Origin: Meghimatium bilineatum
Lineage: Eukaryota; Mollusca; Gastropoda; Stylommatophora; Philomycidae
Reading direction: 5' to 3'
Length of the DNA stretch: 64,000 nucleotides
Assembly: GCA_034231615.1 (NCBI GenBank)
Contig: CM067304.1
Coordinates: forward strand, 18,218,444 to 18,282,443
A model generated the notes under the pieces. The model did not search any database. It was not told the DNA's origin and saw only the letters and a program-made list of their open reading frames with translations. The stretch's first letter is position 1. Each line of letters opens with the position of its first letter. This document shows positions 37,065 to 47,610 of this stretch, one piece after another. The translations under genes were made by a program, and so were the position numbers.

Positions 37065-37300
37065 TCGAATTGTGGGTTCACTGGCGAAACAGTTAAGACG
37101 TTCGCTTTGCTCCTAAGAGATTGCAGGTTCAAATCCGCCTCGCGAAGTTTGGTGTATAAAGTGGATGTTTTTCGGAGGTCGCAGTAGATTATCACTTGAT
37201 GGTACGGAGTTACGTGCCGTGAGAGGTACTCTGGTCAAGAAGTGTGTTGGTTAGTTGAAAGGGACGGAGTGCATATGAAATAACCGGTGAACAAAGAATT
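37065..37300 (+). repeat. tRNA-derived SINE candidate
   Basis: B box ggttcaaatcc at 37126, an A-box-like tggcgaaacag about 45 bp upstream, then a body shared with 11040-11170 and partly with 55885-55960. Confidence 0.5.
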
Positions 37301-37340
37301 CAATCCTCTATGGCAGTATTTCCTAACGTGCGGCCCACGC

Positions 37341-38842
37341 CAAACGGGTAGAGTAGGGGGTGGCAATTTGATTTTTAAGGGAGGCAATTCATGGGTGGAG
37401 TAATACAATTTCTAAATATTAACAAATATATGTATGTTACATGGGGGGGGGGGGTGGACATCAGAATTTTAGAACTACTTAGGTGGGGCATGGAGAAAAA
37501 GGTTGAGAAACACTGCTCTATGGCTATTTATTAATTCTTTTTGAAAAGTAATAGTGACGTTTTTTTGTGTGGTCATTCTAACTTTGTATCGTTTTATAAC
37601 ACAGACATAACCTTGAACTAACTTTATATCGTTTTATAAAAATGATATAACCCTGAACCATAAGAAAATGTTGCTATGTATTATACCACAAAAGATGTGC
37701 AAAGTCTGCGGATCCTACCAGACAAACCAGTTACCTACCAGACAAACCAGCTACCTACCAGACAAACCAGCTACCTACCAGACAAACCAGCTACCTACCA
37801 GACAAACCAGTTATCTACCAGACAAACCATTTACCTACCAGACAAACCAGTTATCTACCAGACAAACCAGTTATCTACCAGACAAACCAGTTATCTACCA
37901 GACAAACCAGTTATCTACCAGACAAACCAGTTATCTACCAGACAAACCAGTTATCTACCAGACAAACCAGTTACCTACCAGACAAACCAGTTCTCTACCA
38001 GACAGACCAGTTATCTACCAGACAGACCAGTTATCTACCAGACAAACCAGTTACCTACCAGACAAACCAGTTATCTACCAGACAAACCAGTTACCTACCA
38101 GACAAACCAGTTATCTACCAGACAGACCAGTTATCTACCAGACAAACCAGTTATCTACCAGACAAACCAGTTATCTACCAGACAAACCAGTTATCTACCT
38201 GACAAACCAGTTACCTACCTGACAAACCAGTTATCTACCAGACATACCAGTTATCTACCAGACAAACCAGTTATCTACCAGACAGACCAGTTATCTACCA
38301 GACAAACCAGTTATTTATCAGACAAACCAGTTATCTACCAGACAAACCAGTAATTTATCAGACAAACCAGTTATCTACCAGACAAACCAGTTATTTATCA
38401 GACAAACCAGTTATCTACCAGACAAACCAGTTATCTACCAGACAGACCAGTTATCTACCAGACAAACCAGTTACCTACCAGACAAACCAGTTATCTACCA
38501 GACAAACCAGTTACCTACCAGACAAACCAGTTATCTACCAGACAGACCAGTTATCTACCAGACAAACCAGTTATCTACCAGACAAACCAGTTATCTACCA
38601 GACAAACCAGTTATCTACCTGACAAACCAGTTACCTACCTGACAAACCAGTTATCTACCAGACATACCAGTTATCTACCAGACAAACCAGTTATCTACCA
38701 GACAGACCAGTTATCTACCAGACAAACCAGTTATTTATCAGACAAACCAGTTATCTACCAGACAAACCAGTTATCTACCAGACAAACCAGTTATCTACCA
38801 GACAAACCAGTTACCTACCAGACAAACCAGTTATCTACCAGA
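37341..38842. repeat. 1.5-kb segmental duplication, copy 1
   Basis: Unique part 37341-37712 followed by a 20-bp array (37713-38842). Copy 2 begins at 38843. Both start at caaacgggtag. Confidence 0.95.
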
Positions 38843-41800
38843 CAAACGGGTAGAGTAGGGGGTGGCAATTTGATTTTTAAGGGAGGCAATTCATGGGTGG
38901 AGTAATACAATTTCTAAATATTAACAAATATATGTATGTTACATGGGGGGGGGGTGGACATCAGAATTTTAGAACTACTTAGGTGGGGCATGGAGAAAAA
39001 GGTTGAGAAACACTGCTCTATGGCTATTTATTAATTCTTTTTGAAAAGTAATAGTGACGTTTTTTTGTGTGGTCATTCTAACTTTGTATCGTTTTATAAC
39101 ACAGACATAACCTTGAACTAACTTTATATCGTTTTATAAAAATGATATAACCCTGAACCATAAGAAAATGTTGCTATGTATTATACCACAAAAGATGTGC
39201 AAAGTCTGCGGATCCTACCAGACAAACCAGTTACCTACCAGACAAACCAGCTACCTACCAGACAAACCAGCTACCTACCAGACAAACCAGCTACCTACCA
39301 GACAAACCGGTTATCTACCAGACAAACCAGTTACCTACCAGACAAACCAGTTATCTACCAGACAAACCAGTTATCTACCAGACAAACCAGTTATCTACCA
39401 GACAAACCAGTTATCTACCAGACAAACCAGTTATCTACCAGACAAACCAGTTATCTACCAGACAAACCAGTTACCTACCAGACAAACCAGTTCTCTACCA
39501 GACAGACCAGTTATCTACCAGACAGACCAGTTATCTACCAGACAAACCAGTTACCTACCAGACAAACCAGTTATCTACCAGACAAACCAGTTACCTACCA
39601 GACAAACCAGTTATCTACCAGACAGACCAGTTATCTACCAGACAAACCAGTTATCTACCAGACAAACCAGTTATCTACCAGACAAACCAGTTATCTACCT
39701 GACAAACCAGTTACCTACCTGACAAACCAGTTATCTACCAGACATACCAGTTATCTACCAGACAAACCAGTTATCTACCAGACAGACCAGTTATCTACCA
39801 GACAAACCAGTTATTTATCAGACAAACCAGTTATCTACCAGACAAACCAGTTATTTATCAGACAAACCAGTTATCTACCAGACAAACCAGTTATTTATCA
39901 GACAAACCAGTTATCTACCAGACAAACCAGTTATCTACCAGACAGACCAGTTATCTACCAGACAAACCAGTTACCTACCAGAAAAACCAGTTATCTACCA
40001 GACAAACCAGTTACCTACCAGACAAACCAGTTATCTACCAGACAGACCAGTTATCTACCAGACAAACCAGTTATCTACCAGACAAACCAGTTATCTACCA
40101 GACAAACCAGTTATCTACCTGACAAACCAGTTACCTACCTGACAAACCAGTTATCTACCAGACATACCAGTTATCTACCAGACAAACCAGTTATCTACCA
40201 GACAGACCAGTTATCTACCAGACAAACCAGTTATTTATCAGACAAACCAGTTATCTACCAGACAAACCAGTTATTTATCAGACAAACCAGTTATCTACCA
40301 GACAAACCAGTTATCTACCAGACAAACCAGTTACCTACCAGACAAACCAGTTATCTACCAGACAAACCAGTTACCTACCAGACAAACCAGTTATCTACCA
40401 GACAGACCAGTTATCTACCAGACAAACCAGTTATCTACCGGACAGACCAGCTACCTACCAGACAAACCAGTTATCTACCGGACAAACCAGTTACCTACCA
40501 GACAAACCAGTTATCTACCAGACAAACCAGTTATCTACCAGACAAACCAGTTATCTACCAGACAAACCAGTTATCTACCTGGCAAACCAGCTACCTACCA
40601 GACAAACCAGCTACCTACCAGACAAACCAGCTACCTACCAGACAAACCAGCTACCTACCAGACAAACCAGTTATCTACCAGACAAACCAGTTATCTACCA
40701 GACAAACCAGTTACCTACCAGACAAACCAGTTATCTACCAGACAAACCAGTTATCTACCAGACAAACCAGTTATCTACCGGACAAACAAGTTACCTACCA
40801 GACAAACCAGTTATCTACCAGACAAACCAGTTATCTACCAGACAAACCAGTTATCTACCAGACAAACCAGTTATCTACCAGACAAACCAGTTATCTACCA
40901 GACAAACCAGTTATCTACCAGACAAACCAGCTACCTACCTGACAAACCAGCTACCTACCAGACAAACCAGCTACCTACCAGACAAACCAGCTACCTACCA
41001 GACAAACCAGCTACCTACCAGACAAACCAGTTATCTACCAGACAAACCAGTTATCTACCAGACAAACCAGTTATCTACCAGACAAACCAGTTACCTACCA
41101 GACAAACCAGTTATCTACCAGACAAACCAGTTATCTACCAGACAAACCAGTTATCTACCAGACAAACCAGTTATCTACCTGACAAACCAGTTATCTACCA
41201 GACAAACCAGTTATCTACCAGGCAAACCAGTTATCTACCTGACAAACCAGTTATCTACCAGACAAACCGGTTATCTACCAGACAAACCGGTTATCTACCA
41301 GACAAACCAGTTATCTACCAGACAAACCAGTTACCTACCAGACAAACCAGTTATCTACCAGACAAACCAGTTATCTACCTGACAAACCAGTTATCTACCT
41401 GACAAACCAGTTATCTACCAGACAAACCAGTTATCTACCAAACAAACCAGTTATCTACCTGACAAACCAGTTATCTACCAGACAAACCAGTTATCTACCT
41501 GACAAACCAGTTATCTACCAGACAAACCAGTTATCTACCTGACAAACCAGTTATCTACCAGACAAACCAGTTATCTACCTGACAAACCAGTTATCTACCA
41601 GACAAACCAGTTATCTACCTGACAAACCAGTTATCTACCTGACAAACCAGTTATCTACCAGACAAACCAGCTACCTACCAGACAAACCATTTATCTACCA
41701 GACAAACCAGTTATCTACCAAACAAACCAGTTATCTTCCAGACAAACCAGTTATCTACCAGACAAACCAGTTATCTACCAGACAAACCAGTTATCTTCCA

Positions 41801-42246
41801 GACAAACCAGTTATCTACCAGACAAACCAGTTATCTACCAGACAAACCAGTTATCTACCAGACAAACCAGTTATCTACCAGACAAACCGGTTATCTACCA
41901 GAAAAACCAGTTATCTACCAGACAAACTAGTTAACTTCCAGACAAACCAGTTATCTACCAGACAAACCAGTTATCTACCAGACAAACCAGTATCTACAAG
42001 ACAAACCTATCTACCAGACAAACCATTTATCTTCCAGACAAACCAGTTATCTACCAGACAAACCAGTTATCTACCAGACAAACCAGTTATCTACCAGACA
42101 AACCAGTTATCTACCAGACAAACCAGTTATCTACCAGACAAACCAGTTATTTATCAGACAAACCAGTTATCTACCAGACAAACCAGTTATCTACCAGACA
42201 AACCAGTTATCTACCAGACAAACCAGTTATCTACCAGACAAACCAG
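37713..42246. repeat. 20-bp satellite array
   Basis: gacaaaccagttatctacca repeated over 200 times, interrupted by the unique part of the duplication (38848-39212). Variants (ttacctacca, gacagaccag, gacataccag) recur in a fixed order about every 420 bp. The frames through it are not genes. Confidence 0.97.
38843..40343. repeat. 1.5-kb segmental duplication, copy 2
   Basis: Offset 1502 then 1500 bp (a two-base difference in a poly-G run). The unique part is otherwise nearly identical and even the variant order within the array is kept to about 40260. Confidence 0.95.
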
Positions 42247-42365
42247 AATGAAAAATATACTTCTATAGATTGATATGACCATGAGACATTTCATCTCGTG
42301 AAAATCTTTTCAACTTTCATCTTTACAGCTACACTTATGTTTTGGTATGCTCTGGTCTCCCCGCC

Positions 42366-42890
42366 CCCACTCATGTGTTAGGTGGATAATTTTTGTGTGC
42401 TCTGATGTCCCCCCACTCATGTGGTAGGTGGACATTTTTTGTGTCCTCTAATGTCCCCCCACTCATATGTTAGGTGGACCTTTTTTGTATCCTCTGATGT
42501 CCCCCACTCATGTGTTAGATGGATCTTTTTTGTATCCTCTGATGTCCCCCACTCATGTGTTAGATGGACCTCTTTTTTATCCTCTGATGTCCCCCACTCA
42601 TGTGTTAGATGGACCTTTTTTGTATGTCTGATGTCCCACAGACTCATGTGTTAGATGGTCTTTTTTTGTGTGCTCTGATGTCACCCACTCATGTGTTAGA
42701 TGGTCTTTTTTTGTATGCCTGAAGTCACCCACTCATGTGTTAGATGGACCTTTTTTGTATGCTCCGATGTCCCACCCACTCATGTGTTAGATGGTCTTTT
42801 TTGTATGCTCTATTGCTCCCCCTCCACTCATGTATTAGATGGACCTTTTTAATTTTCTCTGATGTCCCCCCCCCCAACTCATGTGGTACA
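42366..42890. repeat. 45-bp minisatellite
   Basis: About eleven copies of cccccactcatgtgttagat, ggaccttttttgtatcctct, gatgt. Confidence 0.95.
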
Positions 42891-42974
42891 TGTCTCAACT
42901 ATTCTCAGTTTTGTCTTCCATCACATAATCCATGTGGAGAAAAAAAAATTCATCCAGGGATCAATGCACATTTG

Positions 42975-43065
42975 TCCTTTCGTGGCACATTCTTATTGTT
43001 TATTGTCTTCCCCCAGGTGGTTTGTGATCCATGCTCTTGCCGTTAAGTGAAGGGGTGATTCGAGC
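42975..43065 (-). mobile_element. LINE 3' end (acaatag-tail family)
   Basis: Minus strand cttaacggcaagagcatgg...ctgggggaagacaataaacaat matches the 3' end at 1812. Confidence 0.55.
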
Positions 43066-43090
43066 TCAAACTTGTGTTCTAAAGCCAGAT

Positions 43091-43220
43091 GTGTGGCCTC
43101 GGCTGTGCTATGACCGTGTCTGTTCAGGATGTTTAGATGGTAAGAAATACCAATTGTGTGGCCTCGGCTGTGCTATGACCATGTCTGTTCAGGATGTTTA
43201 GATGGTAAGAAATACCAGTT
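43091..43220. repeat. 65-bp direct repeat, two copies
   Basis: gtgtggcctcggctgtgcta at 43091 and 43156. Confidence 0.9.
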
Positions 43221-43499
43221 GTGTCATCACTGCAAATGGGCCAACAAAGCAAACAGAGGCGTCATTAAATGACTCATAAATGTATGCTTCGCTTCTGGTT
43301 TGAAGAAACTATCCTGGGATACCTCTGTTCTATAATGCCTCCCTCCGGGAACTATACATGAAACCATGAATCCCTTAACACATCCATCCATTTGAGACAA
43401 AAACATTATCAGAAAGTCTATTAGATTGAAGAAAATATGGCAAGACATCAACACAACCTCTTCTCTCTCCCCCCCCCCCCCCCCACCACTCCCATCATT

Positions 43500-43691
43500 T
43501 CATGTAATCTCTGTCTTCATTTTTAAGGATATGTTTGAGAAAGATATACCAAGACCAGTCCATGATGTTGTCAGTCGAGGATGTTCTTCGACCGCTTTGA
43601 TTCCTTCACACTCGAAGTTTTCAATGTAGTTTTCGAAAGCGAGTCGTGCCTCGTTATTTCCAAACCAAACCAGTTTACGTCGTTTCACCAT
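43500..43691 (-). mobile_element. possible LINE C-terminal fragment
   Basis: Open frame starting VKRRKLVWFG, which resembles the WFGH block of LINE C termini. The rest is diverged; uncertain. Confidence 0.35.
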
Positions 43692-43694
43692 TGC

Positions 43695-44485
43695 TAAAAA
43701 TTATTTTCTGCCAGACAAATGTATTTGTCTTGTATTCGATATAACAGTTTGTTTATTTTCTGCCAGACAAATGTATTTGTCTTGTATTCGATATAACAGT
43801 TTGTTTATTTTCTGCCAGACAAATGTATTTGTCTTGTATTCGATATAACAGTTTGTTTATTTTCTGCCAGACAAATGTATTTGTCTTGTATTCGATATAA
43901 CAGTTTGTTTATTTTCTGCCAGACAAATGTATTTGTCTTGTATTCGATATAACAGTTTGTTTATTTTCTGCCAGACAAATGTATTTGTCTTGTATTCGAT
44001 ATAACAGTTTGTTTATTTTCTGCCAGACAAATGTATTTGTCTTGTATTCGATATAACAGTTTGTTTATTTTCTGCCAGACAAATGTATTTGTCTTGTATT
44101 TGATATAACAGTTTGTTTATTTTCTGCCAGACAAATGTATTTGTCTTGTATTCGATATAACAGTTTGTTTATTTTCTGCCAGAAAAATGTATTTGTCTTG
44201 TATTCGATATAACAGTTTGTTTATTTTCTGCCAGACAAATGTATTTGTCTTGTATTCGATATAACAGTTTGTTTATTTTCTGCCAGACAAATGTATTTGT
44301 CTTGTATTCGATATAACAGTTTGTTTATTTTCTGCCAGACAAATGTATTTGTCTTGTATTCGATATAACAGTTTGTTTATTTTCTGCCAGACAAATGTAT
44401 TTGTCTTGTATTCGATATAACAGTTTGTTTATTTGCTGCCAGACAAATGTATTTGTCTTGTATTCTATATAATAGTTTGTTTATA
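43695..44485. repeat. 52-bp minisatellite
   Basis: About 15 near-identical copies; the core gacaaatgtatttgtc is an inverted repeat with seven-base arms. Confidence 0.97.
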
Positions 44486-44544
44486 AAATAAATATAACTT
44501 TTTCACTTATGACTGCTGAATGAGATTGTGCACCTATGGGTTTC

Positions 44545-44697
44545 AGTTAGTGTGTCGGCCCATTCGCCCAAATAAAACGTCAACAGAACGCATTTCCATT
44601 CTCTGGACTACATCCTGCTGGAAATCTAGTTGGACCGTGGTACGGCTACAGAGGAGATCCAGCGGGAGTTTGAGAATGAACTCTGAAGAAGAACTTG
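44545..44697 (+). repeat. SINE-like repeat copy
   Basis: gtgtcggcccattcgcccaaataaaacg to gagaatgaactctgaagaag; close to 6220-6392. Confidence 0.65.
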
Positions 44698-44774
44698 TGT
44701 TTTCTCATCTCCTCGACAGTATATACTAAAATACAATCAGTTATATAGTTCTGAGTTCGTAAGACGTTTACAGT

Positions 44775-45060
44775 TATGTTATGTTATGTTCCTCCAGGGC
44801 CATAGGCGGCGCGTAGGGCAGAAACCATAGCTTTCCATATCTGTCTTTGTGTTTCCAGGTCTTTCAATTGTTGCGTGTTGTTTAGGTTCATTGAAAAGCC
44901 TTCTCTAGTTATGGTTCTTCGAAGAGTTTCTCTAGGTCTCCCTCTTCTTCTTACTCCAGGTGACACCAAATATAGTGACTGCTCGGGAATTCTTAAGCTG
45001 TTCATTCTGAGAACATGGCCGATGTAAGTCCAACGCCTTTGTCTAATGAAGGAAGATATA
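44775..45060 (-). mobile_element. LINE 3' end with aacat tail
   Basis: Minus frame 45005-44784: RRRGRPRETLRRTITREGF, then LETQRQIWKAMVSALRAAYG, stop, then aacataacataac. Typical LINE C terminus; a third tail type. Confidence 0.7.
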
Positions 45061-45765
45061 TAGGTTTGTTTGCTTTCCTCTCTTTAGAGTGGAAAGTTTA
45101 GAGTATCACTACAAAAACGATAACTACGATAATAACGATAACAAGCGTGAGACATGTTGCGGTTTTATGTTAGAAAGTACTTCAGATATTACGGAATGAA
45201 TTCAAGACTGCAGTAAAACTATGTACCATATGGTAGATAAAAATATATTTTTTACAACTATCATTATCATCAGGTTGCGTGTCGACAGGCGAAGGCAATC
45301 ACAGATGTATTTTAATAACTTGTATAATGATCGATGTTGACTCTGAAACAATGTCAGATAATCTAATATTTCAACACGCTGTAGTCCTCAATCTCTCTTG
45401 CCTTCTATTTTTCTTGTTGTAACTATTTTCTCCATTATCATTATTATCAGGTGCCGTGTGAACAGGCGTAGGCGATGTATATATATATTTATGATATCTT
45501 GCATTGTATTTGATGTTGATTTGTTTCCATGCCACGATGTCAGACTATCTAATAGTTCTAATATTTTAACACGCTGTCGTCCTCAATCTCTCTTGCCTTC
45601 TATCTTGCCTGTTGTAAACTATGTTCTCCAGACCTACTCATAACGTGTTTAAAAAAATAAAGTTTATTTCTCTTTGATATTATTGTCAAGTATCTCCCAG
45701 TGCTATAAATCTTCAGTGCTATACATCTTCAGTGCTATATTTCTTCATTGCTATATTTCTTCTGT
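45060..45765. other. no gene seen; diverged direct repeat
   Basis: 45255-45410 and 45430-45600 resemble each other (cattatcat, gtgtcgacaggcgaaggc/gtgtgaacaggcgtaggc, gatgttgac/gatgttgat). Confidence 0.5.
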
Positions 45766-45769
45766 GCTA

Positions 45770-46055
45770 TATCACCGAGTGTTGCCATGGCTCGAAAGGA
45801 AACACAGAATAACACCATTGTTTACCTTCAATTGGTGTCGTAAGAGGTGACTAAAAACGTTATGAAATGTAGTTGACTGTCCCGTCCCGTCCTATACAGA
45901 GTCAAAGCAACCCAGAAGCCATGCTGAAGTCTGATATGCCAGACCAAAAGGGTAATATCGAAGCATAACTGTGAACGATGACATAGCTGTTTTTGATCTC
46001 CAGACTACATCCTGTTATTATGAAGGAGCTTGAGAACGAATGCCATGAGAAATCA
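45770..46055 (+). repeat. degenerate SINE-like copy
   Basis: gtgttgccatggctcgaaagg through gagaacgaatgcc follows 2698-2990 along its length. Confidence 0.6.
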
Positions 46056-46139
46056 TACTAAACTTATCCAATTAATTAAATATGTGATCTGAAGTAATGA
46101 ATTAGCGAGTAAACACAGATAACTATTGACGTTCGTGGA

Positions 46140-46300
46140 ACTTCGTAAACTCTAGACATGGTGGGAACTTGTCAAGTAAACGCTAGACATGGTGGGAACT
46201 TGTCAAGTAAACGCTAGACATGGTGGGAACTTGTCAAGTAAACTCTAGACATGGTGGGAACTTGTCAAGTAAACGCTAGACATGGTGGGAACTTGTCAAG
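46140..46300. repeat. 31-bp tandem repeat, five copies
   Basis: gtaaacgctagacatggtgg, gaacttgtcaa. Confidence 0.93.
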
Positions 46301-46490
46301 ATAGTCGTCGATGTCAAAAGTTGTTCTTCAGGTACTGTTGAAGGTAGAAGAAGACGTGAAGTCCAGAAGAAGACTTAGTAGGACAATATCAAGGAATGGA
46401 CAGGTTGCGACGTCTTCGAACCTCATCTCGGTGAGAGATATGGACGCCTAGGAAGTTTTATGCGTCTAGTGTCTCAATGAACACAGTCGT
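46300..46490 (+). mobile_element. LINE 3' fragment
   Basis: Degenerate EGRRRREVQKK and NIKEWTGCDVFE, a LINE C-terminal pattern. Confidence 0.5.
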
Positions 46491-46654
46491 CACCTTCAGT
46501 TAACTCCAAATGACACAGCAGTATATATATATATGAAATCGGATGTTTCGGGTAGAGAGATCCATATATCCAAGTCTTATTAGGTATTCGACATGTTGAT
46601 TTCGGTCTTCGCACACTATCATCATGTGCTTTGGTATTCAGATCTCAGTTTCAA

Positions 46655-46740
46655 TAAATCTCTCAGTGTATCTATCATCATCGTGTGCTTTGGTATTCAT
46701 ATCTCAATTTCAATAAATCTCTCAGTGTATCTATCATCGC
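46655..46740. repeat. 58-bp direct repeat
   Basis: tcgtgtgctttggtattcatatctca and caataaatctctcagtgtatctatc in two copies from 46618. Confidence 0.7.
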
Positions 46741-47422
46741 CATCACTACATTCGTAAGGGTGCTACTCTAAAATCAACACAAAAATCCCGCCGTGTCTCC
46801 CTATTCTCAGTTCCTTGTGTGCGTGTGGATAATCTTAATCCTATCCAGTATTTAATATTATCTCTCCATATGTTCTATGTACCTCCTCTTCTTCTTCCAA
46901 TCTCAACTGTTCCCGTAGAATATTTTTGGACAGGGAATTGTACCTCATGACCTGACCTAACCACACAAGTTTACGTTTCATCATGGACATAAGATGTTCC
47001 AGTTGATCTGGAATAATATCTCATGGTGTAGCAGCTGATGGTTCAGGCATTTCATGGTGTAGCGGCTGTTAGTTCCAGTTTTGTGTCCACTCAGTGTTGT
47101 CTTTGTAACTTTAATAAATGCTCTCTAACGAGGGACGCCTACCCTCACTCCCAATTCGCGTGGGCCATGATATTAACTCATATGAATGGGTAATCCACGG
47201 AACGAAACCCGTTCTTTGGGCTACATCCTGTTGATGTGTGGGGGCTTGCAAACAAATGAAAAATAAAAAGAAAAGATATCTTCCGTCCAGACACCGCTAT
47301 TATGTCAAGGTTGTATTATGAAACGATTGTTTACAGAATTAAATATAATATATTTGTATGTACACATATAATATATTTGTACACATATAAATGATATTGA
47401 TTTAGTATGGATTAATATTGGG

Positions 47423-47429
47423 TATAAAA
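47423..47429 (+). promoter_or_regulatory. TATA box of CA-B
   Basis: TATAAAA, 76 bp before the CA-B ATG. A start about 30 bp downstream (near 47452) would leave a 5' leader of about 45 nt with no intervening ATG. It is the only strong TATA motif close to the first coding exon. Confidence 0.6.
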
Positions 47430-47498
47430 TTGAGCAGAAGGTGATCGTCTGCATCGGGGGCACTGGAAACTCTCTTTTCAGGCAATATTTGGTAGATT

Positions 47499-47610
47499 AT
47501 GGACTTCCATAAGCAAGGTTCTAATCAGCTCATCAGGTCAGCAGCCATTGCTGTCTTTCTGGTAGTTGCTGTAACAGTAAGATCATCTTATGCCGGTGAC
47601 GCTAAACCTG
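47499..47610 (+). CDS. CA-B exon 1: signal peptide
   Basis: 112 nt, 37 codons plus one base (phase 1). It opens MDFHKQGSNQLIRSAAIAVF and continues with a hydrophobic core. The donor is cctg/gtatgt. The start is the first ATG after the TATA box. The last base joins exon 2 to give PAWNY. Confidence 0.85.

Noticed and set aside
39176..40942. 588-codon frame of repeated PDKPVIYQTNQLS type
   Set aside because: Period of 20 bp gives the same open pattern in several frames; no start context, splice site or domain.
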